Assembly (NCBI RefSeq): GCF_013177655.1
Contig: NZ_CP035946.1
Location: forward strand, 1,364,001-1,428,000
Source: Campylobacter canadensis
GTDB taxonomy: Bacteria > Campylobacterota > Campylobacteria > Campylobacterales > Campylobacteraceae
Reading direction: 5' to 3'
DNA length: 64,000 nt
The position numbers and the translations under genes were made by a program. The notes beneath the pieces are model-generated. The model had not been told where the DNA came from, ran no database searches, and saw only the letters and a program-made list of their open reading frames with translations. Of this stretch, positions 1 to 8,367 are shown piece by piece. Position 1 is the stretch's first letter, and the number at the start of each line of letters is the position of its first letter.

Positions 1-1
1 T

Positions 2-376
2 GGAAATTTTACGCTTTATGATGGAGAAGATGAAGCGTTTGCGGGTTATCATACAATTATCGTAAGAGTGGATAAAAATATTTTTTATCCAAAATTTTTA
101 GCATATGAATTTGATAGTAAAACTTATAGAAATAAAATTCAAAGTTTGGTATCAGGTGTAAAAGTTTTTAGTATTACACAAGCTATTTTAAGAGAAACAG
201 AAGTGTGGATACCACCACTAGAAGAGCAAAAGAAAATCGCAAAATATTTAGATGATAAGTGCGAGAAGATAGACAAAGCGATAAACAATATAACAAAACA
301 AATAAGCCTTATTCAAGAATACAAAACAAGCCTAATAGACACCACCACCAAAGGCATGCTAAAGGAGTTAAAATGA
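2..376 (+). CDS. hsdS: Type I restriction-modification specificity subunit HsdS, C-terminal part (5' end outside window)
   Basis: The reading frame is open from base 2, so the gene begins upstream of the window. The visible 124 residues are the end of a second target-recognition domain (FAGYHTIIVRV, then a KFLAYEF segment) followed by 'WIPPLEEQKKIAKYLDDKCEKID', the conserved-region helix typical of HsdS. It finishes with a Lys/Leu-rich helix. HsdS chooses the DNA site for the HsdM2-HsdS-HsdR2 complex. hsdM is not seen and is presumably upstream. The stop overlaps the start of the next gene (ATGA at 373-376), so the two are probably translationally coupled. Confidence 0.85.
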   Translation, partial: GNFTLYDGEDEAFAGYHTIIVRVDKNIFYPKFLAYEFDSKTYRNKIQSLVSGVKVFSITQAILRETEVWIPPLEEQKKIAKYLDDKCEKIDKAINNITKQISLIQEYKTSLIDTTTKGMLKELK

Positions 377-3102
377 GTGATAATAAACTCAAGCTTATAC
401 AAGATATAGAACTAGATAATTTAAACGATGAAAATGATTTTTTAGAAACTAAAAAGTATTCAAAGACTTTACAAGAAATCATAAAAACCACTCATACGTC
501 TTGCACGATAGGACTTTTTGGAGAATGGGGCAGTGGTAAATCATCTATCATAAGAGATGTTATAAATAAGCTTGATTACAATAAAAGCAAACAGCATTAC
601 AAAGATACAAACGAAAAAATAAGATTTGTTGTCTATGACGCTTGGAAATATTCAAAAGATTCTTTTAGAAGAACCTTTTTGCTAGAAATGGCAAAAGAAT
701 TGAAATTTCAAGAGCAAGATTATTTTGATATGTTTTATGCAAATCAAAGTGATGAGAAAATAAAGCGTTCGTTGGAGGTTGCAAATGCTTTTGTTGAGCT
801 TGTAAAAGCTATTGGTGGTGGCATTCCTAATCCTATAAATGTGATTGAAAAAACAAAGATAACTACACAAAAGCCGTTTATATTTGCTCCAGAACAATTT
901 GAAAATTTATTTGATGAAATGCTTGAAAAATCTTTGGGTGTAAAAAGCATTTTTGCAAGAGCTGTTGATTATTTTAAAAAAGATGGTTATGAAGCTGAAA
1001 TTAATAAACTTGTGATAGTTATAGATAATCTTGATAGATGTAATGCTGATACGGTTTGCGAAATGCTAAGTGATATAAAAGGCTTTTTAAATAAAGATAA
1101 AGTAGTTTTCATAGTGCCTTTAGATGATAAAATGCTTAAAAAACATTTAGAAAAAATCAACGGTTATGAAGATAGTGAAAGCAGTGAGTATCTAAGGAAG
1201 ATTTTTGATTGTGTATTATCACTTAAAAAAACTCAAGAATTTGATATGTATGAAGTTTTAGATAAATTACTTAAAAATCACAAAATAGAATATAACCCAA
1301 ATACAATGGGTGTTATTTCAGAAGAATACGCAAGTAATCCAAGAAGGATTATAAAGTTTATAAATAATTTTGAGATAGAAAAAGAGTTATTATATAAAAG
1401 GGGTGTGGATAAAGAGCTTATCAAAACTAATGAAACATTAATAGCATTTTTGCTTATTCTTAAAGAAGAACAATATAACCTTTATCAAAAAATATTAGAA
1501 AATATATCAAATATACATACGATAGGAGATAAAAATAATAAATTAGTCAAGAATGAAGCTAAAGAAGTAAAAGTTGAAAGCACCGAACCCAAAGAAGAAA
1601 TTGAAAGTGTTGAAAATATTTATATCAAAAAGTTTTTGGAACATACCAAAGTTATATGGAGTAAGGCTGATTTGAATGTGGTTGATAAAGTGGTTTGCAA
1701 TCTAAACACCGAAGATAAGCTCCCATATGAAATTCGTGAAAAATTAGAAAAGAATGAATTTGGCAAAATTAAACAAGAAGAATATGCAGAAGCATCAAAG
1801 CATTTGGTTTTTAGTTTTAATAAATGGTGTGAAAGAGGGGTATATGAAACTAAGGCTTTAAGCTTTTTTAAACAACTTATAAAAGCTAATGCTTATAAAA
1901 TGCTTAGTAAAAATAATTTTGATGATATTTACAACAAAAGTGAATATGCTTTAAAAGAATTGTTGGAATATCTAGAAGATGAAGAAGATATTAAAAATGC
2001 AATACAATTTATAAAATCTAGTATTGATAATGATTATATAGATTTAGATTTTTTTTACACCAAAGAGTTGATACATAATTACTCTGCAATTGATGTTGCT
2101 AAAAAAGAATATGCTCACGGTGAAGCAACGAGTATGCTAGCTAAATATGGGGAAATGAAAAATATATATAAGGTAGGTTTTGAGCATTATTTAAATCATC
2201 AAATATATAGCCAAGAAGATTTGGAAATTTACCAAGAATATTTCTATACACATTCATATTTTAATGATTATAAACCTTATTTAAATTTAAATAATGAAGT
2301 GTTTGTAGATATTTTTAATGAAGATATAATTGATTTTATACCTAGGCATAAAGTTGATTGTGGGGTTTTGATAGAGTTAATATTTAGAATGTATCGCTTG
2401 GAAGTTATTAGTATCGGAAAAGCTTGTGATTTGGTTTTAAGTATTCCTAGTGATAATTTAGCAAATATCAACAAGCTAGAATATTTTAAAGCCATATTAA
2501 ATAATGTTGATTTGGTTGATATGGCTAGTTTCAATAATGATAAATATCTTAAATTATTATATAGTTTAGATGTGGATATAGAGCTTGAGATTAAATTTAT
2601 ATTTGATAAATTTGCTAAAAATACACTTAATGATGTATTTTGTCATTTTATAGAGCAGTTTTTTAGACTTAAGATAAATCAAGAACAATTGCACTCAAAT
2701 ACTAAAAACTTAGAAGAACAAATTTTATTAATTCATTATTGTATAAACAATTATAGTGATTTTGATGAAATGATTTTATCATTTTTTATTGATAGTATTG
2801 GAAAGTATTTTTATATACAAGGAGTTGATGATATCTTATTATGCGTTTATGGTTATTTTAAAAGATTTGGAGCTAAGTTAGATAATAAAATTTTATCTAA
2901 CTTAACTAATATTACAAGCAACATGTTTGCAGGTTTAAATGGAGATATAGGCAAAAAATTACAAAGATTTTTAATCAAATTATCAGATAATGATGAGATG
3001 AAAATTGAAATAATAAATAGGCTTTCAAATTATGAGAGACATTTTTCAAAACTAACACCAGAATTTAAAGAAATATTTTTGAAAGGAGAACAAAATGCGT
3101 AA
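373..3102 (+). CDS. KAP family P-loop NTPase inside a type I restriction operon
   Basis: This is a 909-residue protein. The start at 373 is chosen because of the AAGGAGTT Shine-Dalgarno and the ATGA overlap with hsdS; an in-frame ATG at 259 would lie deep inside hsdS. A Walker A motif, GEWGSGKS, lies at about residues 50-57, and the KAP signature Walker B, VIVIDNLDRC, at about 214-223. KAP NTPases are STAND/AAA-like ATPases, several of which act in phage exclusion. The roughly 550-residue C-terminal part is helical and charged; I recognise no effector domain and see no membrane segment. It overlaps hsdR by 8 bp, so it is part of the operon. C. jejuni type I loci also carry 'R-linked' ORFs between hsdS and hsdR. 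Function beyond ATP use is inference. Confidence 0.8.
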   Translation: MSDNKLKLIQDIELDNLNDENDFLETKKYSKTLQEIIKTTHTSCTIGLFGEWGSGKSSIIRDVINKLDYNKSKQHYKDTNEKIRFVVYDAWKYSKDSFRRTFLLEMAKELKFQEQDYFDMFYANQSDEKIKRSLEVANAFVELVKAIGGGIPNPINVIEKTKITTQKPFIFAPEQFENLFDEMLEKSLGVKSIFARAVDYFKKDGYEAEINKLVIVIDNLDRCNADTVCEMLSDIKGFLNKDKVVFIVPLDDKMLKKHLEKINGYEDSESSEYLRKIFDCVLSLKKTQEFDMYEVLDKLLKNHKIEYNPNTMGVISEEYASNPRRIIKFINNFEIEKELLYKRGVDKELIKTNETLIAFLLILKEEQYNLYQKILENISNIHTIGDKNNKLVKNEAKEVKVESTEPKEEIESVENIYIKKFLEHTKVIWSKADLNVVDKVVCNLNTEDKLPYEIREKLEKNEFGKIKQEEYAEASKHLVFSFNKWCERGVYETKALSFFKQLIKANAYKMLSKNNFDDIYNKSEYALKELLEYLEDEEDIKNAIQFIKSSIDNDYIDLDFFYTKELIHNYSAIDVAKKEYAHGEATSMLAKYGEMKNIYKVGFEHYLNHQIYSQEDLEIYQEYFYTHSYFNDYKPYLNLNNEVFVDIFNEDIIDFIPRHKVDCGVLIELIFRMYRLEVISIGKACDLVLSIPSDNLANINKLEYFKAILNNVDLVDMASFNNDKYLKLLYSLDVDIELEIKFIFDKFAKNTLNDVFCHFIEQFFRLKINQEQLHSNTKNLEEQILLIHYCINNYSDFDEMILSFFIDSIGKYFYIQGVDDILLCVYGYFKRFGAKLDNKILSNLTNITSNMFAGLNGDIGKKLQRFLIKLSDNDEMKIEIINRLSNYERHFSKLTPEFKEIFLKGEQNA

Positions 3103-6013
3103 ATATACCGAAAAGGATTTGGAAACCTTTATAGAAAACCATTTATTAAGCAATGGATACATAAAAAGACAAAGCGATGATTATGATAAAAATTATGGTG
3201 TAGATACGCAAATATTGTTTGAGTTTTTGAAATCAACTCAGCTAAAAAGCCTAAATGATTTAGCATTAAGAGTGGGCGAGAATAATGTAAAAGAAAAATT
3301 ACTCAAAAGACTTTCAAGCGAATGTGATAAAAAAGGCACTCTAGAGGTATTAAAAAATGGCTTTAGCGAAAATGGTATAAAATTTAGTTTGCTTTATCCT
3401 AAGCCAAACAATTCATTAAATCAAACAGCTGATTATAATTATTCTTGTAATAAATTTTGTGTAATTCGTCAATTATATTTTAGTAACCAAACTAGCGAGT
3501 CAATAGACATTGTGATTTTTATAAATGGTCTAAGTGTTGCCACAATAGAGCTTAAAAACCCATTTACAAACCAAAACACACAAAATGCAAGATTTCAATA
3601 TACTAAAAGAAATCCAAACGAAACGATATTTAAGCGTAGCATAGTGCATTTTGCACTAGATAGTGAAAGTGCGTATATGAGCACAAAATTAGAGCGTGAA
3701 AATACTAAGTTTTTACCATTCAACAAGGGCTTAAATGATGGTTTAGCAGGTATTGGAGTGCAAACTGGAGCAGGAAATCCACCAAGCGATGGTATAAAGA
3801 CTGCTTATTTATGGGAGAGAATTTTAAGTAAAGAAGTATTACTTGATATTATTTTAAAATACATTCAAATAATCAAAAAAGATGATAAAAATGTGGTGAT
3901 TTTTCCTAGATATCATCAATTTGATGTAGTAGATAAGCTTTTAAAAGATTGTTATGATAAAGGAGTGGGACAAAGATACCTTATCCAACATAGTGCTGGT
4001 AGCGGCAAAAGTAATTCTATATCATGGCTAGCATTGAATTTAGTAGAACTTCATAAAGATGATAAACCTATATTTGATAGTGTTATAGTAATAACTGATA
4101 GAAAAGTATTGGATAGACAAATAAGAGATAATCTTAAAAGCTTCGAGCATAAAGGCGGGGTTATAGAAGCTATAACAGATGGTAGCAAACACCTAAAAGA
4201 AGCATTGATAAATGGCAAAAAAATTATCATCACAACAATTCAAAAATTCCCATACATAGCAGATAGCATAACAAGCCTTGATGGCAAAACATTTGCAGTG
4301 ATAATTGATGAGGCTCACTCATCGCAAGATGGACAAATGTCATCAAAGCTAAGCGAAAGTATCAAAGAAAAATCTATAAAAGCAGATAATTTTGATGAGG
4401 TTTTAGAAGAAATAGCAAACAATAAAAAATTACAATCAAATGCGACTTATTTTGCATTCACAGCTACACCAAAACCAAAAACATTAGAAAAATTTGGCTC
4501 TGCTTGTATGGTAGAAGAGGAGAAGAAATTTTTTCCATATCATTTGTATTCTATGAAACAAGCCATAGAAGAAGGCTATATTTTAGATGTTTTAAAAGGT
4601 TATGTTACTTATGAAAGTTTTTATAAACTTTTAGTTGCAACAAAAGGCGATAAAAAATATGATGAGAAAAAAGCCAAAGCAAAGCTTAAAAAATTTGTAG
4701 AAAGTAGCAAAATCACAATAGAGAAAAAAGCAGACATAATCTGCGAGCATTTTTATACCCAAATAGCTATGAAAATTGATGGTAAAGCAAAAGCTATGGT
4801 GGTTACAAATTCTAGACAAAGTGCTTTAAATTATTATTTTGCGATAAGTAAAATCCTAAAATCTTATCATCCTACATATAAAGCTTTAGTAGCTTTTAGC
4901 GGGGAATTAGAGGTTGATGGTGTTAAATACACAGAATCAAGCGTAAATAACATAAGCGAAGCTGAGCTAAAAAAAGAGTTTAAAAAAGACATTTATAGGT
5001 TTTTAATCGTAGCAGAAAAATACCAAACAGGATTTGATGAACCACTTTTACATACTATGTATGTAGATAAACCGCTAGATGGTATAAGTGCTGTACAGAC
5101 ACTCTCAAGACTAAATAGAGTTTGCAAAAACAAATACAGCACTTGTGTGGTGGATTTTGCTAATACTCATGAAGATATCGCAGAGGCTTTTTCTAAGTTT
5201 TATGAAAATAGTTATCTTGAAAACGAAAGCGACCCTAATAAAATCTTTGATTTAAAAGATAGCATTAAGAGTTTTATGTTTTTTAGTGATGATGAGGTTG
5301 ATGAGTTTGTAAGGTATGTGTTAGAAGAAAAAAGTGAAAATTATATACATTCTTATCTTGATATGATTACTTATAGGATAAATGAAAGCAATGAGGATAC
5401 AAAATTTGAGTTTTATCAAAAATGCAAAAATTATATAAAATCTTATGAATTTTTATCTCAAATTTTACCTTATGCGGATATAGAACTTGAAAAAATTTAT
5501 ATATTTTTACCAAAATTAATTAGCAAAATAAATCTTAGTAAAATACAGCTAGAAAAGGATTTGCTAGCAAATGTAGATTTTGATAGTTATAGAGTGCAAT
5601 TAAAAGCTAAAATGGATATAAAATTAAGTAGTGATGGTGGTTTTTATCCAAGTAATGCAGATGGAAGCAAACAAAAAAGTGAAATTGTGCTAGATGAACT
5701 TGCAAATATTGTTAGAAGTTTTAATGAAAAATATGGCAATTTTGAATTTGATAGTAATGATAAAATCAAAAGATATCTAACAAGCTTAAAAGATGATGTG
5801 TTAGAAGATAAAAGCTTTTTAAAATCTTTGCAAAATTACGATAGACAAAATACAAAAATCGCCTTTAATGAGATACTGCCAAAAGCAATACTAAATAAAT
5901 GTGATACTAATTTTGCTTTTTATACATCATATTGTAATGATAAAGATTTTCAAATTATTATGTCAGAAAAAATCTATGAATATATAGTGGAAGAATATAG
6001 AAAATCTCTTTAA
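3095..6013 (+). CDS. hsdR: Type I restriction enzyme, R (endonuclease/translocase) subunit HsdR
   Basis: This is a 972-residue protein preceded by AAAGGAGAA. The N-terminal nuclease domain shows the PD-(D/E)xK pattern (D138 in SIDIVIF, then IELK at about 151-154). The SF2 translocase follows: Walker A 'QHSAGSGKS' at about 298-306, DEAH at about 405-408, motif III 'FTATPK', and motif VI-like 'QTLSRLNR'. HsdR translocates and cuts unmodified DNA with HsdM/HsdS. Length and motif order look intact, so the system may be functional if hsdM and the rest of hsdS upstream are complete. It is the last gene of the operon; a hairpin lies just after its stop. Confidence 0.93.
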   Translation: MRKYTEKDLETFIENHLLSNGYIKRQSDDYDKNYGVDTQILFEFLKSTQLKSLNDLALRVGENNVKEKLLKRLSSECDKKGTLEVLKNGFSENGIKFSLLYPKPNNSLNQTADYNYSCNKFCVIRQLYFSNQTSESIDIVIFINGLSVATIELKNPFTNQNTQNARFQYTKRNPNETIFKRSIVHFALDSESAYMSTKLERENTKFLPFNKGLNDGLAGIGVQTGAGNPPSDGIKTAYLWERILSKEVLLDIILKYIQIIKKDDKNVVIFPRYHQFDVVDKLLKDCYDKGVGQRYLIQHSAGSGKSNSISWLALNLVELHKDDKPIFDSVIVITDRKVLDRQIRDNLKSFEHKGGVIEAITDGSKHLKEALINGKKIIITTIQKFPYIADSITSLDGKTFAVIIDEAHSSQDGQMSSKLSESIKEKSIKADNFDEVLEEIANNKKLQSNATYFAFTATPKPKTLEKFGSACMVEEEKKFFPYHLYSMKQAIEEGYILDVLKGYVTYESFYKLLVATKGDKKYDEKKAKAKLKKFVESSKITIEKKADIICEHFYTQIAMKIDGKAKAMVVTNSRQSALNYYFAISKILKSYHPTYKALVAFSGELEVDGVKYTESSVNNISEAELKKEFKKDIYRFLIVAEKYQTGFDEPLLHTMYVDKPLDGISAVQTLSRLNRVCKNKYSTCVVDFANTHEDIAEAFSKFYENSYLENESDPNKIFDLKDSIKSFMFFSDDEVDEFVRYVLEEKSENYIHSYLDMITYRINESNEDTKFEFYQKCKNYIKSYEFLSQILPYADIELEKIYIFLPKLISKINLSKIQLEKDLLANVDFDSYRVQLKAKMDIKLSSDGGFYPSNADGSKQKSEIVLDELANIVRSFNEKYGNFEFDSNDKIKRYLTSLKDDVLEDKSFLKSLQNYDRQNTKIAFNEILPKAILNKCDTNFAFYTSYCNDKDFQIIMSEKIYEYIVEEYRKSL

Positions 6014-6017
6014 AATA

Positions 6018-6066
6018 CACGGATTAATTTTAATCCCTGATAGAATTTAAATCCGTGATTTTATTA
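6018..6066 (+). terminator. Probable terminator after hsdR
   Basis: CACGGATT (6018-6025) pairs with AATCCGTG (6050-6057), a perfect 8-bp stem around a 24-nt A+T-rich loop, followed by ATTTTATT. It starts 5 bp after the hsdR stop. The large loop makes it a weak candidate. Confidence 0.4.
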
Positions 6067-6075
6067 AAACAATCC

Positions 6076-6081
6076 TATAAT
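6076..6081 (+). promoter_or_regulatory. Candidate -10 box of the decayed VOC gene
   Basis: TATAAT lies just downstream of the hsdR terminator and about 10 bp before an AAGGAG ribosome-binding site. Both would serve the ruined glyoxalase-type gene that follows. No convincing -35 is seen, which is usual in Campylobacter. Confidence 0.4.
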
Positions 6082-6100
6082 ACGCAAAATTATAAGGAGT

Positions 6101-6480
6101 AAAGAGAGAAAATTAAGTCCGAATTTATTTGTAACAAGCGTAAATAAGTCAATTTTATTTTATGAAAAGCTTGGGTTTTGCGTAGAGCAAAAGATAAAAA
6201 TGAAAACAGCTTAGTGTGGACTTTTATGAAAAGCTGTGGTGCTGAAATAATGCTACAAAATATAAATAGTGCTAAAGAAGAGTTTGCATTCCTTGCTAAT
6301 GGCGAATTAAAAGCAACCTTGAGCCTTTTTATGCAAACTGATGAATAAGATTATAAAGCTATGAAAGAAATAAACGCAAAAATCATAAAAGATATTAGCA
6401 GACTTTTACGGTACGAAAGAATTTGTGGTGCAAGATTTTGATGCTTATGTATGTGTAATCGCACAAAAGCTTGATAAATA
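6101..6480 (+). pseudogene. Decayed VOC (glyoxalase/bleomycin-resistance) family gene
   Basis: Translating in shifting frames gives a recognisable VOC protein: KLSPNLFVTSVNKSILFYEKLGF, then after a frameshift near 6210 SLVWTFMKSCGAEIMLQN, an in-frame TAA near 6347, and after another shift near 6400 FYGTKEFVVQDFDAY, ending in TAG at 6478-6480. The expected start codon is absent, although the ribosome-binding site remains. With at least three lesions it cannot make the original product. The substrate of the ancestral protein is unknown. Confidence 0.75.
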
Positions 6481-6489
6481 GGAGATTTT

Positions 6490-6809
6490 ATGGCTAGTAG
6501 TAAAAAGTATTTAAAGTATGTTTTAGAGCTTTTTAATGAGCCGAATATAACTTATAAATATATGTTTAGCAATATTCTTTGTATTTTAAAGATAAAATCA
6601 TAGGTGGTATTTTTGATAATCAATTACTTTTAAAACCCACAAAATCAGTACTAAACTACATAAAATAGCCAACGCTAGTTTTACCCTACGATGGGGCAAA
6701 AACTAAAATGATTTTGTTTGATAAGAAAGATTGTGAGCTTTTAAAAACAATTGTATTAGCAATGTATGAAGAACTTCCAAATCCTAAGAAAAAGCCTAAA
6801 AAAGCTTAA
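6490..6809 (+). pseudogene. Decayed TfoX N-terminal-domain family gene
   Basis: It begins ATG with MASSKKYLKYVLELFNEP, typical of the stand-alone TfoX-N (COG3070) family. A frameshift occurs near 6595, after which IIGGIFDNQLLLKPTKS continues in another frame. An in-frame TAG lies at about 6667-6669. The C-terminal end, AMYEELPNPKKKPKKA, is intact. TfoX-N proteins are small and poorly characterised; some relatives influence competence. The two lesions indicate loss of function. Confidence 0.75.
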
Positions 6810-6884
6810 TGCAAAAATAAATTCCATACTCCAAAGAAGCGAAAATTAATCACTATCTACTAAATTTTAGTAATTAACAAATAC

Positions 6885-7436
6885 CTACTTTTTAAAGTAT
6901 TTTGACATATCAAAACTACCGTTTTTGATTAATTCATCACCAAAAGCTTCCCTAAAAGCAGCCAAAAATGCGTAGCAAATGATTTCATCTTTGCTATCTT
7001 TTTGCGGTAATTTATTTAAAATGATTTTATTATTTTCTAATTTCACGCAAGATTTTGCTAAATGTGGCAAATTATTATCAAAAAATGACTTTAAATCTTT
7101 GTTTTTATGCTCTTCTTTTAGCTCTTCTAGTTTAGCATACATACTAACACCCATATATGGATACAGCATTTTAGAAAGGCTAAAAACCACCTTATCATTT
7201 TTACCCAAATCATACTTAGGACATACGCTATAATCTTCATAATCTTCTGCTGATTTACTAAAATCACCCGTTAAAATAGCATTTTTATCTTTTTGGTAAT
7301 ACGCATTATGCTCTACTACAAATCTCCCACAAACCGTATTTTTAAGCTTATAATAACTAAAAGCGTCTTTACAAATCTCGCTCATACCATCTAATTTTGT
7401 AAGGATTAGCTCATCGTTTTTTACTTCAATCTTCAT
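6885..7436 (-). CDS. Hypothetical protein, 183 aa
   Basis: I do not recognise this family. The protein is soluble and charged with no signal peptide, and its C-terminal part is predicted helical (CYAFLAAFREAFGDELIKNGSFDMSKYFKK). Its start lies 15 bp downstream of the stop of the gene transcribed before it (7452-7772), so the two probably form a small operon. A degraded copy of its 3' end lies at 8163-8290, showing that this gene was once duplicated nearby. The ribosome-binding site is weak. Confidence 0.6.
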   Translation of the reverse strand: MKIEVKNDELILTKLDGMSEICKDAFSYYKLKNTVCGRFVVEHNAYYQKDKNAILTGDFSKSAEDYEDYSVCPKYDLGKNDKVVFSLSKMLYPYMGVSMYAKLEELKEEHKNKDLKSFFDNNLPHLAKSCVKLENNKIILNKLPQKDSKDEIICYAFLAAFREAFGDELIKNGSFDMSKYFKK

Positions 7437-7451
7437 GCAAGGCTTTTTATC

Positions 7452-7772
7452 TTAAGTGATAAGCTCATTTTGTTCACTAAAGATGATATTTTTATCAAAA
7501 GGTTTAAAATCGCTTAGCTTAAAAGCTTTTGGCTGATAAAGATTATCCACATACCATTTTGTTAAATCATCGCTAAAAAAATAAGCAAAACTAAGTGCTG
7601 TAAATTCTACATTGTGGATATGCTCTAAGCTTTTATGCTTTATTTGTTTAAACCATTCTTCTTTTTCTTCTTCTGTAAAAGCATTAATCAATCCTGCATT
7701 TGCTACGCCAAAAAATACTAAAATAAAAAATAACTTTTTTACCAAAAATCCTGCAAAACTTCTAAATCTCAT
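7452..7772 (-). CDS. Hypothetical exported small protein, 106 aa
   Basis: The start at 7772 is chosen because it places a classic signal peptide (MRFRSFAGFLVKKLFFILVF, then small residues ending ANA) at the very N-terminus; the frame stays open back to 7883. The mature part of about 80 residues is rich in aromatic and charged residues (FTALSFAYFFSDDLTKWYVDNLYQPKAF). I recognise no family. It is followed after 15 bp by the 183-residue hypothetical gene on the same strand. Confidence 0.5.
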   Translation of the reverse strand: MRFRSFAGFLVKKLFFILVFFGVANAGLINAFTEEEKEEWFKQIKHKSLEHIHNVEFTALSFAYFFSDDLTKWYVDNLYQPKAFKLSDFKPFDKNIIFSEQNELIT

Positions 7773-7906
7773 TACTTGACCTTTCATATTCAATAGATTA
7801 CTAGTGCTGTTTTTAGAAAATTTAACAAAACATTTCAACACTTTAATATCCATAAAATACTTATAATTATACTTTATAGGCATTTATTGTTTTTAAAACT
7901 AAAACC

Positions 7907-8060
7907 TTAAGCCATTTTCATATACAACAAAGGATAAGGATTTCCTTGTTCATCTAAATCACTTCTTTTATAAATTACAAAACCCATACGCTCATAAAAA
8001 ATTCTTGCTAAAGGCTTTTGCTCATTTACACATAATTCATTTAACAAAATTGTTGCGGGT
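7907..8060 (-). pseudogene. GNAT acetyltransferase remnant (3' end only)
   Basis: Read on the minus strand, about 50 codons give LLNELCVNEQKPLARIFYER then MGFVIYKRSDLDEQGNPYP, ending LLYMKMA and a stop. This is the characteristic C-terminal half of GNAT N-acetyltransferases (NExN..AxxFYExxGF). No coherent N-terminal half with the acetyl-CoA loop is found upstream, so this is a truncated remnant. Confidence 0.65.
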
Positions 8061-8162
8061 TTAATAATTATCATTTTTATACATTAGCTTTAAAATTACA
8101 ACACATCTTATAATACTAGCTTTGCTTTTTACTTAAACTTTTTAACATTTAAATTAGTGTTT

Positions 8163-8290
8163 AATTTTAAAATATTTTAACATATCAAGACTACCATTTT
8201 TGATTAATTCATCACCAAAAGCTTTTTTTAAGCAGCATTTTTCATCAAAATTAGCATATATGCTCAAATTTATATATGGATATTGTAAAA
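8163..8290 (-). pseudogene. Degraded partial copy of the 6885-7436 gene
   Basis: A stretch of about 50 bp at 8171-8223 matches the 3' end of the neighbouring hypothetical gene (around 6893-6945) with only about four mismatches. A second short piece (8252-8285, encoding a 'YPYI' region) matches its middle. The sequence between is deleted, and frame and start are lost. Confidence 0.6.
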
Positions 8291-8308
8291 TTAATTTTTC
8301 TTAAATAA

Positions 8309-8329
8309 TTTTGCCACTTTTTTGCCACT
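8309..8329 (+). promoter_or_regulatory. Tandem 10-bp direct repeat, candidate response-regulator operator
   Basis: TTTTGCCACT occurs at 8309-8318 and again at 8320-8329, an 11-bp period, which is one helical turn. The pair ends 7 bp before the candidate -10 (8337-8342). OmpR/PhoB-type regulators typically bind such head-to-tail repeats next to -10 boxes that lack a -35. An OmpR-type regulator is encoded in the same operon at 10709, so autoregulation is a natural inference. Confidence 0.5.
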
Positions 8330-8336
8330 GCTTTTT

Positions 8337-8342
8337 TATAAA
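8337..8342 (+). promoter_or_regulatory. Candidate -10 box of the flavoprotein/cytochrome operon
   Basis: TATAAA lies in a T-rich run 26 bp before the ATG at 8368. A strong AAAGGAGG ribosome-binding site intervenes. No -35 hexamer is recognisable; the direct repeats occupy its place. Confidence 0.45.
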
Positions 8343-8367
8343 ATTTAAGCATTAAAAGGAGGATAAA

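Noticed and set aside
259-372. Longer N-terminus for the KAP NTPase starting at an ATG inside hsdS
   Set aside because: The extra 38 residues are hsdS coding sequence read in another frame. The ATG at 373 has a good ribosome-binding site and the usual ATGA overlap.
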